Assembly (NCBI RefSeq): GCF_042684645.1
Contig: NZ_JBHULV010000024.1
Location: 1 to 64,000, forward strand
Direction of reading: 5' to 3'
Length of the DNA stretch: 64,000 nucleotides
DNA from: Pseudopedobacter alpinus
GTDB lineage: Bacteria; Bacteroidota; Bacteroidia; Sphingobacteriales; Sphingobacteriaceae
How positions within the stretch are numbered: the first letter of the stretch is position 1; each line of letters begins with the position of its first letter. The notes below the pieces were generated by a model. It ran no database searches, was not told where the DNA came from, and saw only the letters and a list, made by a program, of their open reading frames with translations. Position numbers and translations under genes: made by a program. Of the stretch, positions 9,664 through 19,253 are shown in pieces.

Positions 9664-10087
9664 TGTATTCGTCGGCTTTAAGAGGATTAATGCGCTCGTT
9701 AAAAATAAAAAGTGTTGGAAATTGCGGTCTTAACTCATTTAATAATTTTTGGGCTTCGGCCTTGGTTCTAAAATCGCCTACCTTAACCCTGTAATTGGGC
9801 TGGGTATAAGATATGTAAGTTGCAAGCTCTGGATACAAAGAATTGAAACGAGATTGCTCATTATATGCTTCTTTTCTATCGTTACCAAAAAAAACTTGTA
9901 CCCTGTAGCCGTAAACAATAATAGGTGTACCATCTCTATTAACACCTTTGTTAAGTGCAATTCTTCTAGCTATCAAACTATCAATTAATGGATCTTTTAT
10001 TACTGTTACCTTTGCAGCTTCTTGCGAAAAAGCACCGGCGGCTAAAAGGCTAATTAATAATGTAAATAAGCTTCTTTTAATATTCAT
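9650..10087 (-). CDS. SPOR-domain exported protein
   Basis: A 145-residue exported protein. The signal peptide covers about residues 1-21 (LLAAGAFSQ). The C-terminal half matches a SPOR domain: YGYRVQVFFGNDRKEAYNEQSRFNSLYP followed by YRVKVGDFRTKAEAQKLLNELR. SPOR domains bind denuded peptidoglycan glycan strands, so a role at the division site or in cell-wall maintenance is likely. Its start codon directly follows the secA stop (TAA then ATG with no gap) and its 3' end overlaps the M20 gene, so translation of the three genes is probably coupled. Confidence 0.85.
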   Translation of the reverse strand: MNIKRSLFTLLISLLAAGAFSQEAAKVTVIKDPLIDSLIARRIALNKGVNRDGTPIIVYGYRVQVFFGNDRKEAYNEQSRFNSLYPELATYISYTQPNYRVKVGDFRTKAEAQKLLNELRPQFPTLFIFNERINPLKADEYNVDR

Positions 10088-13000
10088 TTATAATTGTCCG
10101 TGGCAGCTTTTGTATTTTTTACCGCTACCACAAGGGCAAGGGTCGTTTCTACCAATTTTAACTTCAGCTCTTATTGGCTGTGTTTTTTGTAATTCTCTGG
10201 TATCTTCAATAGGTACGCCGTTATTTTCGTTAACATTATCTGCTTTAGATGTTTTTAGCTTGCTCATGTCCGTTTTAGGCTGTGGCGCAGCTTCTCTTAA
10301 AGGTGCGTTACCTTGTACCGGAATGATGCCTTTAAACAAAAAGCTTACTACATCTTTATTTACAACAGAAAGCATTTGTTTAAACAAATTGAAAGCTTCC
10401 ATTTTGTAAACTACCAATGGGTCTTTTTGCTCATAAACTGCGTTTTGTACAGATTGTTTTAAATCATCCATTTCACGCAAATGCTCTTTCCAAGTATCAT
10501 CAATCAGCGAAAGCGTAATGGTTTTTTCAAAAGCTTTTACTACTTCTTTACCTTTGTTTTCTACCGATTTTTTTAATGGAGCTGCAACTTGAATGCCATG
10601 TGAACCATCAGTAAACGGAACTATGATGCTTTCAATATTTTCGCCTCTGGTTTCAAAAACGTCTTTTAATACTGGGTAAGCTTGTGCTGCAACATCAGCA
10701 GATTTATTTTTGTAATAAGTGCTTGCTTCTACAAAAACCCTATCGGCAAGTTTATCAATATTAGATGAAGCAAACTCATCTGCAGTTATTGTGGTGTCTA
10801 AAACAAAAAGTCTTAACAATTCTAATTTTAAACCTTCATAATTGTTACTTTCTTTATACTCGATAACAATATCATCAACAACATCTAAAATCATGTTTTC
10901 GATATCTACATCTAAACGTTCGCCAAATAATGCGTTTTTACGTTTGGTGTAAATTACGTTACGTTGCGAGTTCATCACATCATCATACTCTAACAAACGC
11001 TTACGAATACCAAAGTTGTTTTCTTCTACTTTCTTTTGCGCTCTTTCAATAGAGTTGGTAATCATTGAATGCTGAATTACTTCGCCATCCTCTAATCCCA
11101 TACGTACCATTAAACCAGCAATACGTTCAGAGCCAAAAAGACGCATCAAATTATCTTCTAAAGACACAAAGAACTGTGTAGAACCTGGGTCTCCCTGACG
11201 GCCAGAACGACCTCTTAACTGCCTATCTACACGACGAGACTCATGACGCTCTGTACCTACAATGGCCAAACCACCTGATGCTTTTACGCCTTCGCCCAAT
11301 TTAATATCTGTACCACGGCCAGCCATATTGGTTGCAATGGTAACCTGACCAGCTTTACCTGCTTCGGCAACAATATCTGCCTCGCGTTGGTGTAATTTTG
11401 CGTTTAATACATTATGTTTAATTCCTTTCATTTTAAGCATACGGCTTAATAATTCTGAAATTTCTACAGATGTTGTACCCACTAACACAGGGCGACCGGC
11501 TTCTGTTAATTCTACAATTTCTTCTGCAACGGCATTGTATTTTTCTCGCATGGTACGGTAAACTTTATCTTGTCTATCGTCTCGTACTATTGGGCGGTTT
11601 GTTGGAATTTCAACTACGTCCAATTTATAAATTTGCCAAAGTTCACCTGCTTCTGTAACCGCAGTACCCGTCATACCGGCTAACTTGTGGTACATTCTAA
11701 AGTAATTTTGAAGCGTTATGGTTGCGTAAGTTTGGGTAGCATCTTCTACTTTTACATTTTCTTTGGCTTCTATTGCCTGGTGCAAACCGTCAGAGTAACG
11801 GCGGCCATCCATAATACGACCTGTTTGCTCATCAACAATTTTAACTTTTCCTTCGTCAATAATATATTCTGTATCTTTTTCGAATAAAGTATAAGCTTTT
11901 AAAAGTTGATTAACAGAGTGAATACGCTCAGATTTGATAGAGAAATCTCTGATTAATTCTTCTTTTTTAACCACTTTATCTTCTGTAGCTAAATTAGATT
12001 TTTCAATATCAGCAATTTCGGTACCTACATCTGGCATCACAAAAAAGTGTGCATCTTCACCAGAAGCAGTAATTAATTCAATTCCCTTTTCAGATAATTC
12101 AACTTGGTTATTTTTTTCGTCAATCACAAAGAAAAGCTCTTGATCTGCTTTTGGCATTTCTTTATTTTGATCTTGCATGTAATAATTTTCAGTTTTGTTA
12201 AGGATGGTTCTCATCCCGCTCTCACTTAAAAATTTAATTAATGCTTTATTTTTTGGTAAACCACGGTAAGCTCTAAATAAAGCTAAACCACCTTCACCTT
12301 CTTCGGGGCCAGTTTTACCATCTGCAATTAATTTTTTTGCTTCGTTTAACGCACCTTGAACGTAGTTTTTTTGTGCATTTACTAAACGTTCAATTCTGGG
12401 TTTTAAATCGTAAAATTCATGCTCATCACCTCTTGGTATTGGGCCAGATATAATTAATGGCGTACGAGCATCATCAATTAAAACCGAATCTACCTCATCT
12501 ACAATGGCAAAGTGTAACTTACCTTGTACCAATTCTTCTGGCGAGCGTGTCATATTGTCACGCAGGTAATCAAAACCAAATTCGTTATTGGTTCCGTAAA
12601 CCACATCTGCTTGGTAAGCTTTTCTTCTTTGTGGCGAGTTTGGTTGGTGCTTATCAATACAATCAACAGCTAAACCATGAAACTCGAAAATTGGACCATT
12701 CCACTCACTATCACGTCGGGCTAAATAATCATTCACAGTTACTACGTGAATACCTTCGCCAGATAACGCATTTAAATAAATTGGTAAAGTACCTACTAAG
12801 GTTTTACCCTCACCAGTTGCCATCTCTGCAATTTTACCTTCATGCAAAACAATACCACCAATAAGCTGTACATCGTAATGTACCATGTTCCACTTTACTT
12901 CTGTACCTGCTGCTAACCATGAGTTATGGTGCACAGCTTTTTCGCCTTTAATTAATACGTTTGGCTTGCGGGTAGCTAATTCTCTATCAAAATCAGTTGC

Positions 13001-13393
13001 GGTTACTTCTATTTTCTCGTTTTCTGTAAATCGGCGAGCAGTATCTTTCATTACCGCAAAAGCTTCTGGCAATATTTCTAATAAAGTAGCTTCAAGCGTT
13101 TTGTTACTTTCTTTACCTAAGCGGTCAATCTCATCGTAAAAATCGGTTTTCTCATGCAAAGGCATGTCCGGATTATCTAAAACATTGGTTTTAATTTCCT
13201 GAATTTTAGCATCAATATCAGCTAACGATGTTTTAATACGTTGCTTAAAATCTAAAGTTTTTGCCCTTAACTCGTCATGAGAAAGCGTACTTAATTTTTC
13301 GTATTCACCTTTAATTTTTTCTACTAATGGTCTTGCAGCTTTAACATCACGATCAGACTTGCTACCAAATATTTTATTTATAAAACTTAACAT
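10088..13393 (-). CDS. secA: Preprotein translocase ATPase SecA
   Basis: SecA of 1101 residues, the motor that drives proteins through SecYEG. The Walker A region is EMATGEGKTLV, followed by VNDYLARRDSEWNGPIFEFHGL and the DEAD-like FAIVDEVDSVLIDDARTPLIISG. The helicase C-half contains TNMAGRGTDIKLG and RQLRGRSGRQGDPGSTQFF. The C-terminus carries the zinc-binding PCPCGSGKKYKSCHG. The protein is about 200 residues longer than E. coli SecA; extra length is typical of Bacteroidota SecA and here lies partly between the Walker A/B block and the preprotein-binding region. Confidence 0.98.
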   Translation of the reverse strand: MLSFINKIFGSKSDRDVKAARPLVEKIKGEYEKLSTLSHDELRAKTLDFKQRIKTSLADIDAKIQEIKTNVLDNPDMPLHEKTDFYDEIDRLGKESNKTLEATLLEILPEAFAVMKDTARRFTENEKIEVTATDFDRELATRKPNVLIKGEKAVHHNSWLAAGTEVKWNMVHYDVQLIGGIVLHEGKIAEMATGEGKTLVGTLPIYLNALSGEGIHVVTVNDYLARRDSEWNGPIFEFHGLAVDCIDKHQPNSPQRRKAYQADVVYGTNNEFGFDYLRDNMTRSPEELVQGKLHFAIVDEVDSVLIDDARTPLIISGPIPRGDEHEFYDLKPRIERLVNAQKNYVQGALNEAKKLIADGKTGPEEGEGGLALFRAYRGLPKNKALIKFLSESGMRTILNKTENYYMQDQNKEMPKADQELFFVIDEKNNQVELSEKGIELITASGEDAHFFVMPDVGTEIADIEKSNLATEDKVVKKEELIRDFSIKSERIHSVNQLLKAYTLFEKDTEYIIDEGKVKIVDEQTGRIMDGRRYSDGLHQAIEAKENVKVEDATQTYATITLQNYFRMYHKLAGMTGTAVTEAGELWQIYKLDVVEIPTNRPIVRDDRQDKVYRTMREKYNAVAEEIVELTEAGRPVLVGTTSVEISELLSRMLKMKGIKHNVLNAKLHQREADIVAEAGKAGQVTIATNMAGRGTDIKLGEGVKASGGLAIVGTERHESRRVDRQLRGRSGRQGDPGSTQFFVSLEDNLMRLFGSERIAGLMVRMGLEDGEVIQHSMITNSIERAQKKVEENNFGIRKRLLEYDDVMNSQRNVIYTKRKNALFGERLDVDIENMILDVVDDIVIEYKESNNYEGLKLELLRLFVLDTTITADEFASSNIDKLADRVFVEASTYYKNKSADVAAQAYPVLKDVFETRGENIESIIVPFTDGSHGIQVAAPLKKSVENKGKEVVKAFEKTITLSLIDDTWKEHLREMDDLKQSVQNAVYEQKDPLVVYKMEAFNLFKQMLSVVNKDVVSFLFKGIIPVQGNAPLREAAPQPKTDMSKLKTSKADNVNENNGVPIEDTRELQKTQPIRAEVKIGRNDPCPCGSGKKYKSCHGQL

Positions 13394-13871
13394 CTTCTTT
13401 TTGTATTCTTTTTTCTTGTAAAATCAACAATTAAGCCATGGCGCTATTTAAGCCATTTTGGCAATGCTGGGCTGTAAAAATAAGATTTTATTTAAGTGTT
13501 TAAAGTTTAATTACATTATGATTTTGGTTTTTTAATGTTTTGTGCTGATAATTTAAATGATAACGAGGTTTTTGGAGTTTAGATGAACTGTTATTGGATA
13601 TAAAGTTTAGGGAATTTATTGCAGCTTGTTTATAAATAGAATTAGATTTTCTAAATGGGAGAGAATTTCTGTGCTTATAGTTGTAAAGATGGCGTCCGTA
13701 AAAGTTTTTTCTGATGGCTTTGTATTCGACGTAAGCATTATACGTAATGGTTTCTGGACATTAAACTATCAAATAACAGTGAAATGAATAGAAGCACAAA
13801 GCACTGCATGTAAGTCCGCCTGACGCAAAACCCGTGTGAGTAAACGTTTTGAATGCTCATTGATTAAAAAG
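13394..13871. other. 478-base intergenic region, no gene seen
   Basis: The region between the secA start and the second response regulator holds no convincing open frame, RNA gene or strong terminator. It must contain the secA promoter, but I could not identify a clean TTG / TAnnTTTG pair. A weak hairpin with ACGTA/TACGT arms occurs near 13729-13750. Confidence 0.5.
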
Positions 13872-14273
13872 TTAACTACAAACTAATTCCGATAAAACTG
13901 TCTTCATTTGCTCATGACTTATTGGCTTTACTAAATAGTTGCTTGTTAAACTGTATGTTTCTGCTCTATTTATGTCATCTTGGTAAACTGAGCTGGTTAA
14001 AATATAAATTGTAATTTTTTGTTTAACTGGTATTTTTGTGAATTCGTCTAAAAACTGCCAACCATCCCACACAGGCATATTCAAGTCTAAAAAAATTATT
14101 TGCGGCAATTTTTCACTATTTACAAACAATGCTTTTATTGTCTCATATGCATCTTTTCCGTTTTTACAAACCAATATTTTTTCAACAAGACCGGTAAGCT
14201 CAATGTATTTTTTTGTTAAAAATAAATGCATCGGATCGTCTTCAATAATACAGGCTAGCTCAATTTTTCTCAT
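13872..14273 (-). CDS. Single-domain response regulator (paralogue)
   Basis: A 133-residue receiver-only protein with acidic residues in IIEDDP, the phospho-acceptor Asp63 in FLDLNMP, and the conserved Lys in SNYLVKPIS. It is clearly paralogous to the regulator at 2809-3210 (shared KIELACII start, same length and Asp position). It follows the PAS kinase on the same strand after 74 bases, so it is probably that kinase's target. No DNA-binding domain is present. Confidence 0.9.
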   Translation of the reverse strand: MRKIELACIIEDDPMHLFLTKKYIELTGLVEKILVCKNGKDAYETIKALFVNSEKLPQIIFLDLNMPVWDGWQFLDEFTKIPVKQKITIYILTSSVYQDDINRAETYSLTSNYLVKPISHEQMKTVLSELVCS

Positions 14274-14347
14274 TTTTGATATGGTTTATTAAATAATTAC
14301 TTTATGGTGGTTAAGATTTTTCTGATAAATAAATGCCTTTTGTAACT

Positions 14348-16228
14348 TCATACCGGCAAGGTAACTGAAAACGTAGTTCCAACATTCTCCTCGCTGCTAA
14401 CTTTTATTTTGCCGCCCATACTCTCAATTTGATTTTTGGTTATAAATAGTCCCACACCTCTTGAGTCTTGGTGTTGATGAAAGGTTTTATACATACCAAA
14501 CACTTTATCGCCATTTCGTTTAAGGTCAATACCAAGTCCATTGTCTTCAAATAGAACAGTTACCTTAGATTCTGTAATTTTCACATCAATATTCAGGTAA
14601 CTTTTTCTTTCTTCACTTCGGTATTTAATTGCATTTGTTATTAAATTGAGTACAATACTATCAACATACGCTGGTACGCCTTTAATATAAATTTGCTTAT
14701 TTACTTTGTTATTTACATCAATCCCAGCTTGTGTTATTTGCATATTGAGGCTTTCAATATTTTTTTGGATAACATCAAATAAATTAATACTGGAAGCCTT
14801 TGCCTCGTTTAAATTAATCTGAACTACCTCGGTTAAATCATTCACGGTTTGCACTAAATTTATGGCACCCCGAGTGGCTAACATAACCAATTCGTTGTTT
14901 GCTATATCTGGATATTCAAGTTTAAGTAATTCTAATATGCCAGAGATTCCGCTACTGTGTGATCTTAAATTGTGAGATACAATGTGCGCAAAATTCCGCA
15001 GCCTTGCATTTTGCTCATTGGTAATAGTTAGCAATGATTTAATTTCATTCTCTATCTTTTTTAATGCCGAAATATCAATAATTTGTGAAATAAAATAGAG
15101 CACCTCACCCTCATTATTTTTTACCATTGATACCGCCAGAAAAATGTGTACAATATGGCCCAGTTTGTGGTAGTATCGCTTCTCTAAATGATAATGGCTT
15201 CTTTTCTCCTGCACTAATTCTTGCAAAAGGCTTAAGTCTTTGTCCAAATCTTCGGGGTGAGTAATATCCTGAAAAGTGAGTTTTAATAACTCCTCTTCAG
15301 AATAGCCTACAATGTCGCTCAGTTTTTTGTTTATTTTTAGCCATTTGCCATTTGGATCTAATAGGGCCATGCCTATGGCAGCATTCTCAAAATTCCCTCT
15401 AAATGCCTCCTCGCTAATGCTAAGTTCTTCTTCTTTTTTCTTTCGTTCGTTAATATCCTGGTGGGTTCCATACATCATCAATGGCTTGCCATCTTCTGTC
15501 CATTCAAATACTTTTCCTCGGTCAAATACCCAAACCCATTGCCCGTTTTTGTGTCTCATACGAGCTTCAAACTCGTAATACTCAGCTTTTTTTTCGAAGC
15601 ACTCATTTAATCGCCTGCCCGATTCCTCTAAATCATCTGGGTGAGCCAATTTCATCCAGGTTTCTATACTTATTGGTGCCAACTCGTCAAGCGTAAATCC
15701 TACTATGTTTGCCCAGCGCTCGTTAAATACCGTTTGCCCGGTTTGCACATTCCATTCCCAAGTACCAACATTGGTACCTTCTATTAAAGACTTGTAACGT
15801 ATTTCTTTATTCTTAAAATCTGTTATGTCGTTATGTACACCTAACATTCGAGTAGGTTTGCCTTGTTGGTCTCGTATGGCTTTGCCTTTGCATCTAATCC
15901 AAACGGTGTGTCCTTCTTTGTGCCGGTACCTAACAATTTGGACGTAAGGATGGTTTTCGTTTGCCAAATGCTTTTGCAAATTATCTATGGCAACTTGTAA
16001 ATCGTTTTGATTAATAATGTGTTGCCAGGCACTTGGCGAATGAAGCATTTCATTCGGGTTGTAACCTAAGATGTGCCAAAATCGAGGGTTCATCCACTCG
16101 TTCTCGGGTTTTTCTAAATCCCAATACCAGAGCCCATCCAAGCAATTATCTTGAATAAAATCAAAAATTTGTTCATCGTTTTTAATGGAACTATAGAGCT
16201 CAGACTTTAAATAATTGTCATTCATCAT
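14348..16228 (-). CDS. PAS sensor histidine kinase
   Basis: Sensor kinase of about 626 residues with three PAS/PAC repeats. They begin near FDFIQDNCLDGLWYWDLEK, YKSLIEGTNVGTWEWNVQ and FRGNFENAAIGMALLDPNG, and each is followed by a PAC-type segment (RYRHKEGHTVWIRCKG, RMRHKNGQWVWVFDRG). The kinase core has H-box FAHIVSHNLRSHSSG, an N-box LNLITNAIKYRSEE and G-box DSRGVGLFITKNQIESMGG, nearly the same as the kinase at 147-2822. No transmembrane segment is seen. The frame is open to an ATG at 16318, but I prefer the ATG pair at 16225-16228 because the extra 30 residues look non-domain. The start is uncertain. Confidence 0.85.
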   Translation of the reverse strand: MMNDNYLKSELYSSIKNDEQIFDFIQDNCLDGLWYWDLEKPENEWMNPRFWHILGYNPNEMLHSPSAWQHIINQNDLQVAIDNLQKHLANENHPYVQIVRYRHKEGHTVWIRCKGKAIRDQQGKPTRMLGVHNDITDFKNKEIRYKSLIEGTNVGTWEWNVQTGQTVFNERWANIVGFTLDELAPISIETWMKLAHPDDLEESGRRLNECFEKKAEYYEFEARMRHKNGQWVWVFDRGKVFEWTEDGKPLMMYGTHQDINERKKKEEELSISEEAFRGNFENAAIGMALLDPNGKWLKINKKLSDIVGYSEEELLKLTFQDITHPEDLDKDLSLLQELVQEKRSHYHLEKRYYHKLGHIVHIFLAVSMVKNNEGEVLYFISQIIDISALKKIENEIKSLLTITNEQNARLRNFAHIVSHNLRSHSSGISGILELLKLEYPDIANNELVMLATRGAINLVQTVNDLTEVVQINLNEAKASSINLFDVIQKNIESLNMQITQAGIDVNNKVNKQIYIKGVPAYVDSIVLNLITNAIKYRSEERKSYLNIDVKITESKVTVLFEDNGLGIDLKRNGDKVFGMYKTFHQHQDSRGVGLFITKNQIESMGGKIKVSSEENVGTTFSVTLPV

Positions 16229-16616
16229 TAGAATCTTTTTTCTGTTTTTATCGATGCGTTTTGTAAAGTTTACTAACGCAAGTTTGTCTAAAAACCCAAA
16301 ATGATTAAAAAAACCCACTCGATCATAAAGTAAATATAAGCGATTTACAAGGATAAAAAATCAATGAATTTCCTGAAAAGCGCAATTTATCAGAAAAAAA
16401 TGGAATTGTATAATGGTTTAAAACAAGTCCTCACGAGGGAAGATTGTGCCTGTTTACCTGAAATTGAAAGGAAATGTGTTGATTGCTTTAATAGAAATCT
16501 AACAACGATAAGTCCCTAACAGAAGTGATATGTCCGGTTCCTTTCAACCACGGTTTCATTGTTGGTTCTTCAAACTCAACGAAACCTTAGCCGTTAGCTA
16601 TTCGCCCCTTTCTTTG

Positions 16617-17534
16617 TTAGTTAAATGAAGCTCTAAATTCAATGGGTGTCAAATTTGTTTTGCTCTTAAATAATTTACTAAACGATTGCGGATGCTCAAA
16701 GCCTAGCTGGTACGCAATCTCACTTACTGATAAATTGGTTGTTGTCAATGTTTCTTTTGCCTTTTCTATTAATTTGTTGTGAATATGCTGTTGTGTGCTT
16801 TGTCCTGTGAGTGTTCTCAACATATCACTTAAATAATTGGAAGAAACGTTCATTATTTCTGCAAAATATTGAACTGTGGGAAGTCCTGATTCTATAAGTT
16901 TATCGTTTTTAAAATATTCATCAAGCAATTCTTCCATTTTACTCAACAGGTCATTTCCTGCTTTTTTTCTCGTCAGAAATTGTCTGTTGTAGAAACGATT
17001 ACAATAGTTCAAAAATAATTCAAGATGCGAAACCATTACATCTTGACTAAACTGATCTATTGATGTCTGATATTCTTGCTCTATATTCTTAAATATTCCT
17101 TCGAGCATTTTTTCTTCTTTGTCAGAAAGGTGCAAGGCTTCATTTACTGTATACGAAAAAAAACCGTAGTCTTTTATAACTTTTCCTAATGGATAATTTA
17201 ATATAAAGTCAGAATGAAAAACTAACCAATATCCTGATACTTTGTAATTTTCTTCGCTGCCTACAGATAAAATTTGTTTGGGTGCTGTCATAGCCAATAC
17301 ACCTTCATCAAAGTCGTAGTAGTTCTGTCCGTATTTTAATTTGCCACTTATATTTTTTTTCAGAGAAACTCCATAAAAATTAAGCAAAAAATGTAGTTCT
17401 TCTGTTTTTTCAGATGATTGTACTTCATCCATATTAATCAAACTGATTAATGGATGAAGTGGTTTAGGCAATCCCATTAGGCGATGTAGCTCTGAAATGG
17501 AATTGATAGCGATATGATTTACATTTTTTGCCAT
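16617..17534 (-). CDS. AraC family transcriptional regulator
   Basis: A 305-residue regulator. The C-terminal 100 residues form two helix-turn-helix units of the AraC/XylS type: VQYFAEIMNVSSNYLSDMLRTLTG and LSVSEIAYQLGFEHPQSFSKLFKSKTNLTPIEFR. The N-terminal 190 residues are a cupin-like sensor region without recognised ligand residues. It is the third gene after an SDR and a DoxX-like gene on the same strand, 77 bases from the latter, so it may autoregulate this operon. The effector is unknown. Confidence 0.9.
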   Translation of the reverse strand: MAKNVNHIAINSISELHRLMGLPKPLHPLISLINMDEVQSSEKTEELHFLLNFYGVSLKKNISGKLKYGQNYYDFDEGVLAMTAPKQILSVGSEENYKVSGYWLVFHSDFILNYPLGKVIKDYGFFSYTVNEALHLSDKEEKMLEGIFKNIEQEYQTSIDQFSQDVMVSHLELFLNYCNRFYNRQFLTRKKAGNDLLSKMEELLDEYFKNDKLIESGLPTVQYFAEIMNVSSNYLSDMLRTLTGQSTQQHIHNKLIEKAKETLTTTNLSVSEIAYQLGFEHPQSFSKLFKSKTNLTPIEFRASFN

Positions 17535-17611
17535 TGGTCAAATTTAATAAAAATCAACAACGCTTGATTTGAACTTACATTGTTGACTTTTTAGGTTTCC
17601 ATTTTAGAAGA

Positions 17612-17980
17612 TTATTTTTTTGCAAACATCCAAGCCCACGCAATAAAAAGAAACTGAATAGGTAGCCTTATGATGCTAGCAACAAACTTCTCGTTACCTG
17701 TCTTGTAGTAGCCTATGCTTTCAGGAATATGAATTGCAAAGAAAAATACCACCAACATAGCTATAATTAACTTTGCAGCAATTGCTCTTGTTTTAATTGG
17801 TATTAAAAGTACTGCTAAAATAATTTCTACAATTCCACTCAAAATGATTAAAACCTTTTGTGCTGGTAACCACGAAGGCATCATTGCAAAATACTGTTCG
17901 GGTTGTATAAAGTGCATTGACCCCATAAAAAGGTAAAATACAACCAACAGGCAGATTAATACGATTTTTACTGTTTTCAT
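17612..17980 (-). CDS. DoxX-like membrane protein
   Basis: A 122-residue protein with four hydrophobic segments: about residues 5-22, 45-62, 68-85 and 105-120. The MGSMHFIQPEQYFAMMPSWLP segment between helices one and two is typical of DoxX-like proteins. Family members are small inner-membrane proteins often paired with oxidoreductases in redox or thiol stress responses. It starts one base after the SDR stop codon, so the two are almost certainly co-translated. The exact function is unknown. Confidence 0.8.
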   Translation of the reverse strand: MKTVKIVLICLLVVFYLFMGSMHFIQPEQYFAMMPSWLPAQKVLIILSGIVEIILAVLLIPIKTRAIAAKLIIAMLVVFFFAIHIPESIGYYKTGNEKFVASIIRLPIQFLFIAWAWMFAKK

Positions 17981-17981
17981 A

Positions 17982-18905
17982 TTAAAATTCGTATTTTAGG
18001 TTAGTTAATTTTTCGGACACTTCCCATAGTTTTTTAGCCAAATCTTTGTCATAAGATTTATCACTTGATTTTACCAACTCAGGATATCCTTTCATTTCCA
18101 TCATCTTAGTCGGTCCAAAATACTCGGAACCCTTTGCATTTTCATCAGTTGCTGCCCTTAAAATGGGTAGAGTTCCAATTTTTACATTTTGGGCAAGAAT
18201 GTTATTCAAAATAACCGACATTAAAAATCCTGAATTTGTTTGCAGGTTTGTTTTTGTATAACCAGGATGAGCCGCAGTTACAATAGTGTTGATATTGTTG
18301 GCTTTCAAACGTCTGTCTAATTCATATGCAAAAAGCAAGTTAGCCAATTTGCTTTGGGCATAAGCTTGGTCTCTGTTATATGATTTTTCAAAGTTCAAAT
18401 CATCAAAATGAATATCAGGCTTCATACTTTCTGTTTTATGAACGATGCTGCTTTGAACCGAAATTCTTGAATTCGATGTGTTTTTAAGTATATCCAAAAG
18501 CAAGCCAGTGAGTAAGAAATGGCCTAAATGATTGGTGCCAAATTGAACTTCAAAATTCTGTTTTGTCACTTCTCTTTTGGGTGGGTTCATCACACCCGCA
18601 TTATTTACCAAAACATCAAGTTTTGAATACTTTGAATGAAATTCATCTGAAAATTTTCGGATTGAGTGCAAGTCAGCCAAATCCAATTGCATTAAGTCTA
18701 ACTTTGCATTTGGATTTTCTTTCTTGATAGCTTCTAAAGCTTCATTGCCTTTCCGTAAGTTTCGAGCAGTCATAATGATGTGAGCACCTTTTTTACTCAA
18801 CACTTTTGTTGCTTCAAAACCAAGTCCGCTGTTTGCACCTGTGATTAAGATGGTTTTTCCTTGTTGTGAAGGAATGTTGTCCGCTGTCCAATTTAATGTT
18901 GCCAT
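17982..18905 (-). CDS. Short-chain dehydrogenase/reductase
   Basis: A 307-residue SDR of the retinol-dehydrogenase/WWOX-like type. The Rossmann glycine motif is TGANSGLGFEA near residue 21. NNAGVM follows near residue 100, and the catalytic Ser and YxxxK are in SVQSSIVHK and YAQSKLANLLFAYEL. The substrate is not readable. It heads the operon SDR-DoxX-AraC, with one base to the DoxX gene. The pairing suggests a redox detoxification unit controlled by the AraC protein; that is inference from context. Confidence 0.9.
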   Translation of the reverse strand: MATLNWTADNIPSQQGKTILITGANSGLGFEATKVLSKKGAHIIMTARNLRKGNEALEAIKKENPNAKLDLMQLDLADLHSIRKFSDEFHSKYSKLDVLVNNAGVMNPPKREVTKQNFEVQFGTNHLGHFLLTGLLLDILKNTSNSRISVQSSIVHKTESMKPDIHFDDLNFEKSYNRDQAYAQSKLANLLFAYELDRRLKANNINTIVTAAHPGYTKTNLQTNSGFLMSVILNNILAQNVKIGTLPILRAATDENAKGSEYFGPTKMMEMKGYPELVKSSDKSYDKDLAKKLWEVSEKLTNLKYEF

Positions 18906-19087
18906 TTTTTTATGTTTTTAATAATGGCACAAATGTCAGTCAACAATTATTGGTCTGTGTAGTCAAATCTCTGTTTGTTGTGTTCAAATCAGGAATAGTT
19001 TGAAATTCTTTGTCAATTTTCAGGATGTTGAATGTTTGTAGGGTCTTTTTAGGGTGATGTGATTGTATTAAATAATTTACATAAAAG

Positions 19088-19118
19088 TTGGCAAATAAAA
19101 TTTGAAACATTAGATTTG
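19088..19118 (+). promoter_or_regulatory. Promoter of the thr operon leader
   Basis: A TTG at 19088-19090 and TAGATTTG at 19111-19118 are separated by 20 bases, fitting the Bacteroidota -33/-7 consensus. The predicted transcription start near 19125 lies about 10 bases before the leader-peptide ATG at 19136, leaving a short untranslated leader. This position supports transcription through the attenuator described next. Confidence 0.65.
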
Positions 19119-19135
19119 GCAAATAAATTCAAAAA

Positions 19136-19186
19136 ATGAAATTAACAAATACATACACTACAACAACCACTACGCTTTGCGTATAG
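19136..19186 (+). CDS. Threonine-rich leader peptide of the thr operon
   Basis: A 16-codon frame reading MKLTNTYTTTTTTLCV then TAG. Eight of 16 residues are Thr, using all four Thr codons, with a run of six in a row. It lies about 10 bases after the predicted promoter start and 33 bases before a strong terminator hairpin that abuts thrA. This is the arrangement of an attenuation leader, in which ribosome stalling at Thr codons reports charged tRNA-Thr. Unlike the enterobacterial thr leader there are no Ile codons, so sensing would be threonine only. The peptide itself probably has no function beyond translation. Confidence 0.85.
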   Translation: MKLTNTYTTTTTTLCV

Positions 19187-19229
19187 GAAGGTAGTTTATG
19201 CTTAAATAATAACATATACAGCGCCTTCC
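19186..19229 (+). promoter_or_regulatory. Predicted antiterminator of the thr attenuator
   Basis: GGAAGG at 19186-19191, beginning in the last base of the leader stop codon, is complementary to CCTTCC at 19224-19229, which is the 5' arm of the terminator. A ribosome finishing the leader peptide would cover GGAAGG and let the terminator form. A ribosome stalled in the Thr run would leave it free to pair and prevent termination. A small hairpin (TACGC/GCGTA at 19171-19183) overlaps the end of the leader and could act as a pause site. Confidence 0.65.
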
Positions 19230-19253
19230 AATTAAACGGAAGGCGCTTTTTTT
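19220..19253 (+). terminator. Attenuator terminator of the thr operon
   Basis: A perfect ten-pair stem (AGCGCCTTCC, loop of eight, GGAAGGCGCT) at 19220-19247 is followed by seven T residues at 19247-19253. It ends 13 bases before the thrA start codon, so when formed it would stop transcription before the operon's first enzyme gene. It is an intrinsic terminator by structure. Confidence 0.88.

Noticed and set aside
16552..16586. Hairpin GGTTTCATTG/CAACGAAACC with TAAC/GTTAG words as an integron attC-like site or terminator
   Set aside because: The core does not fit the attC consensus, no integrase is nearby, and there is no T tract.
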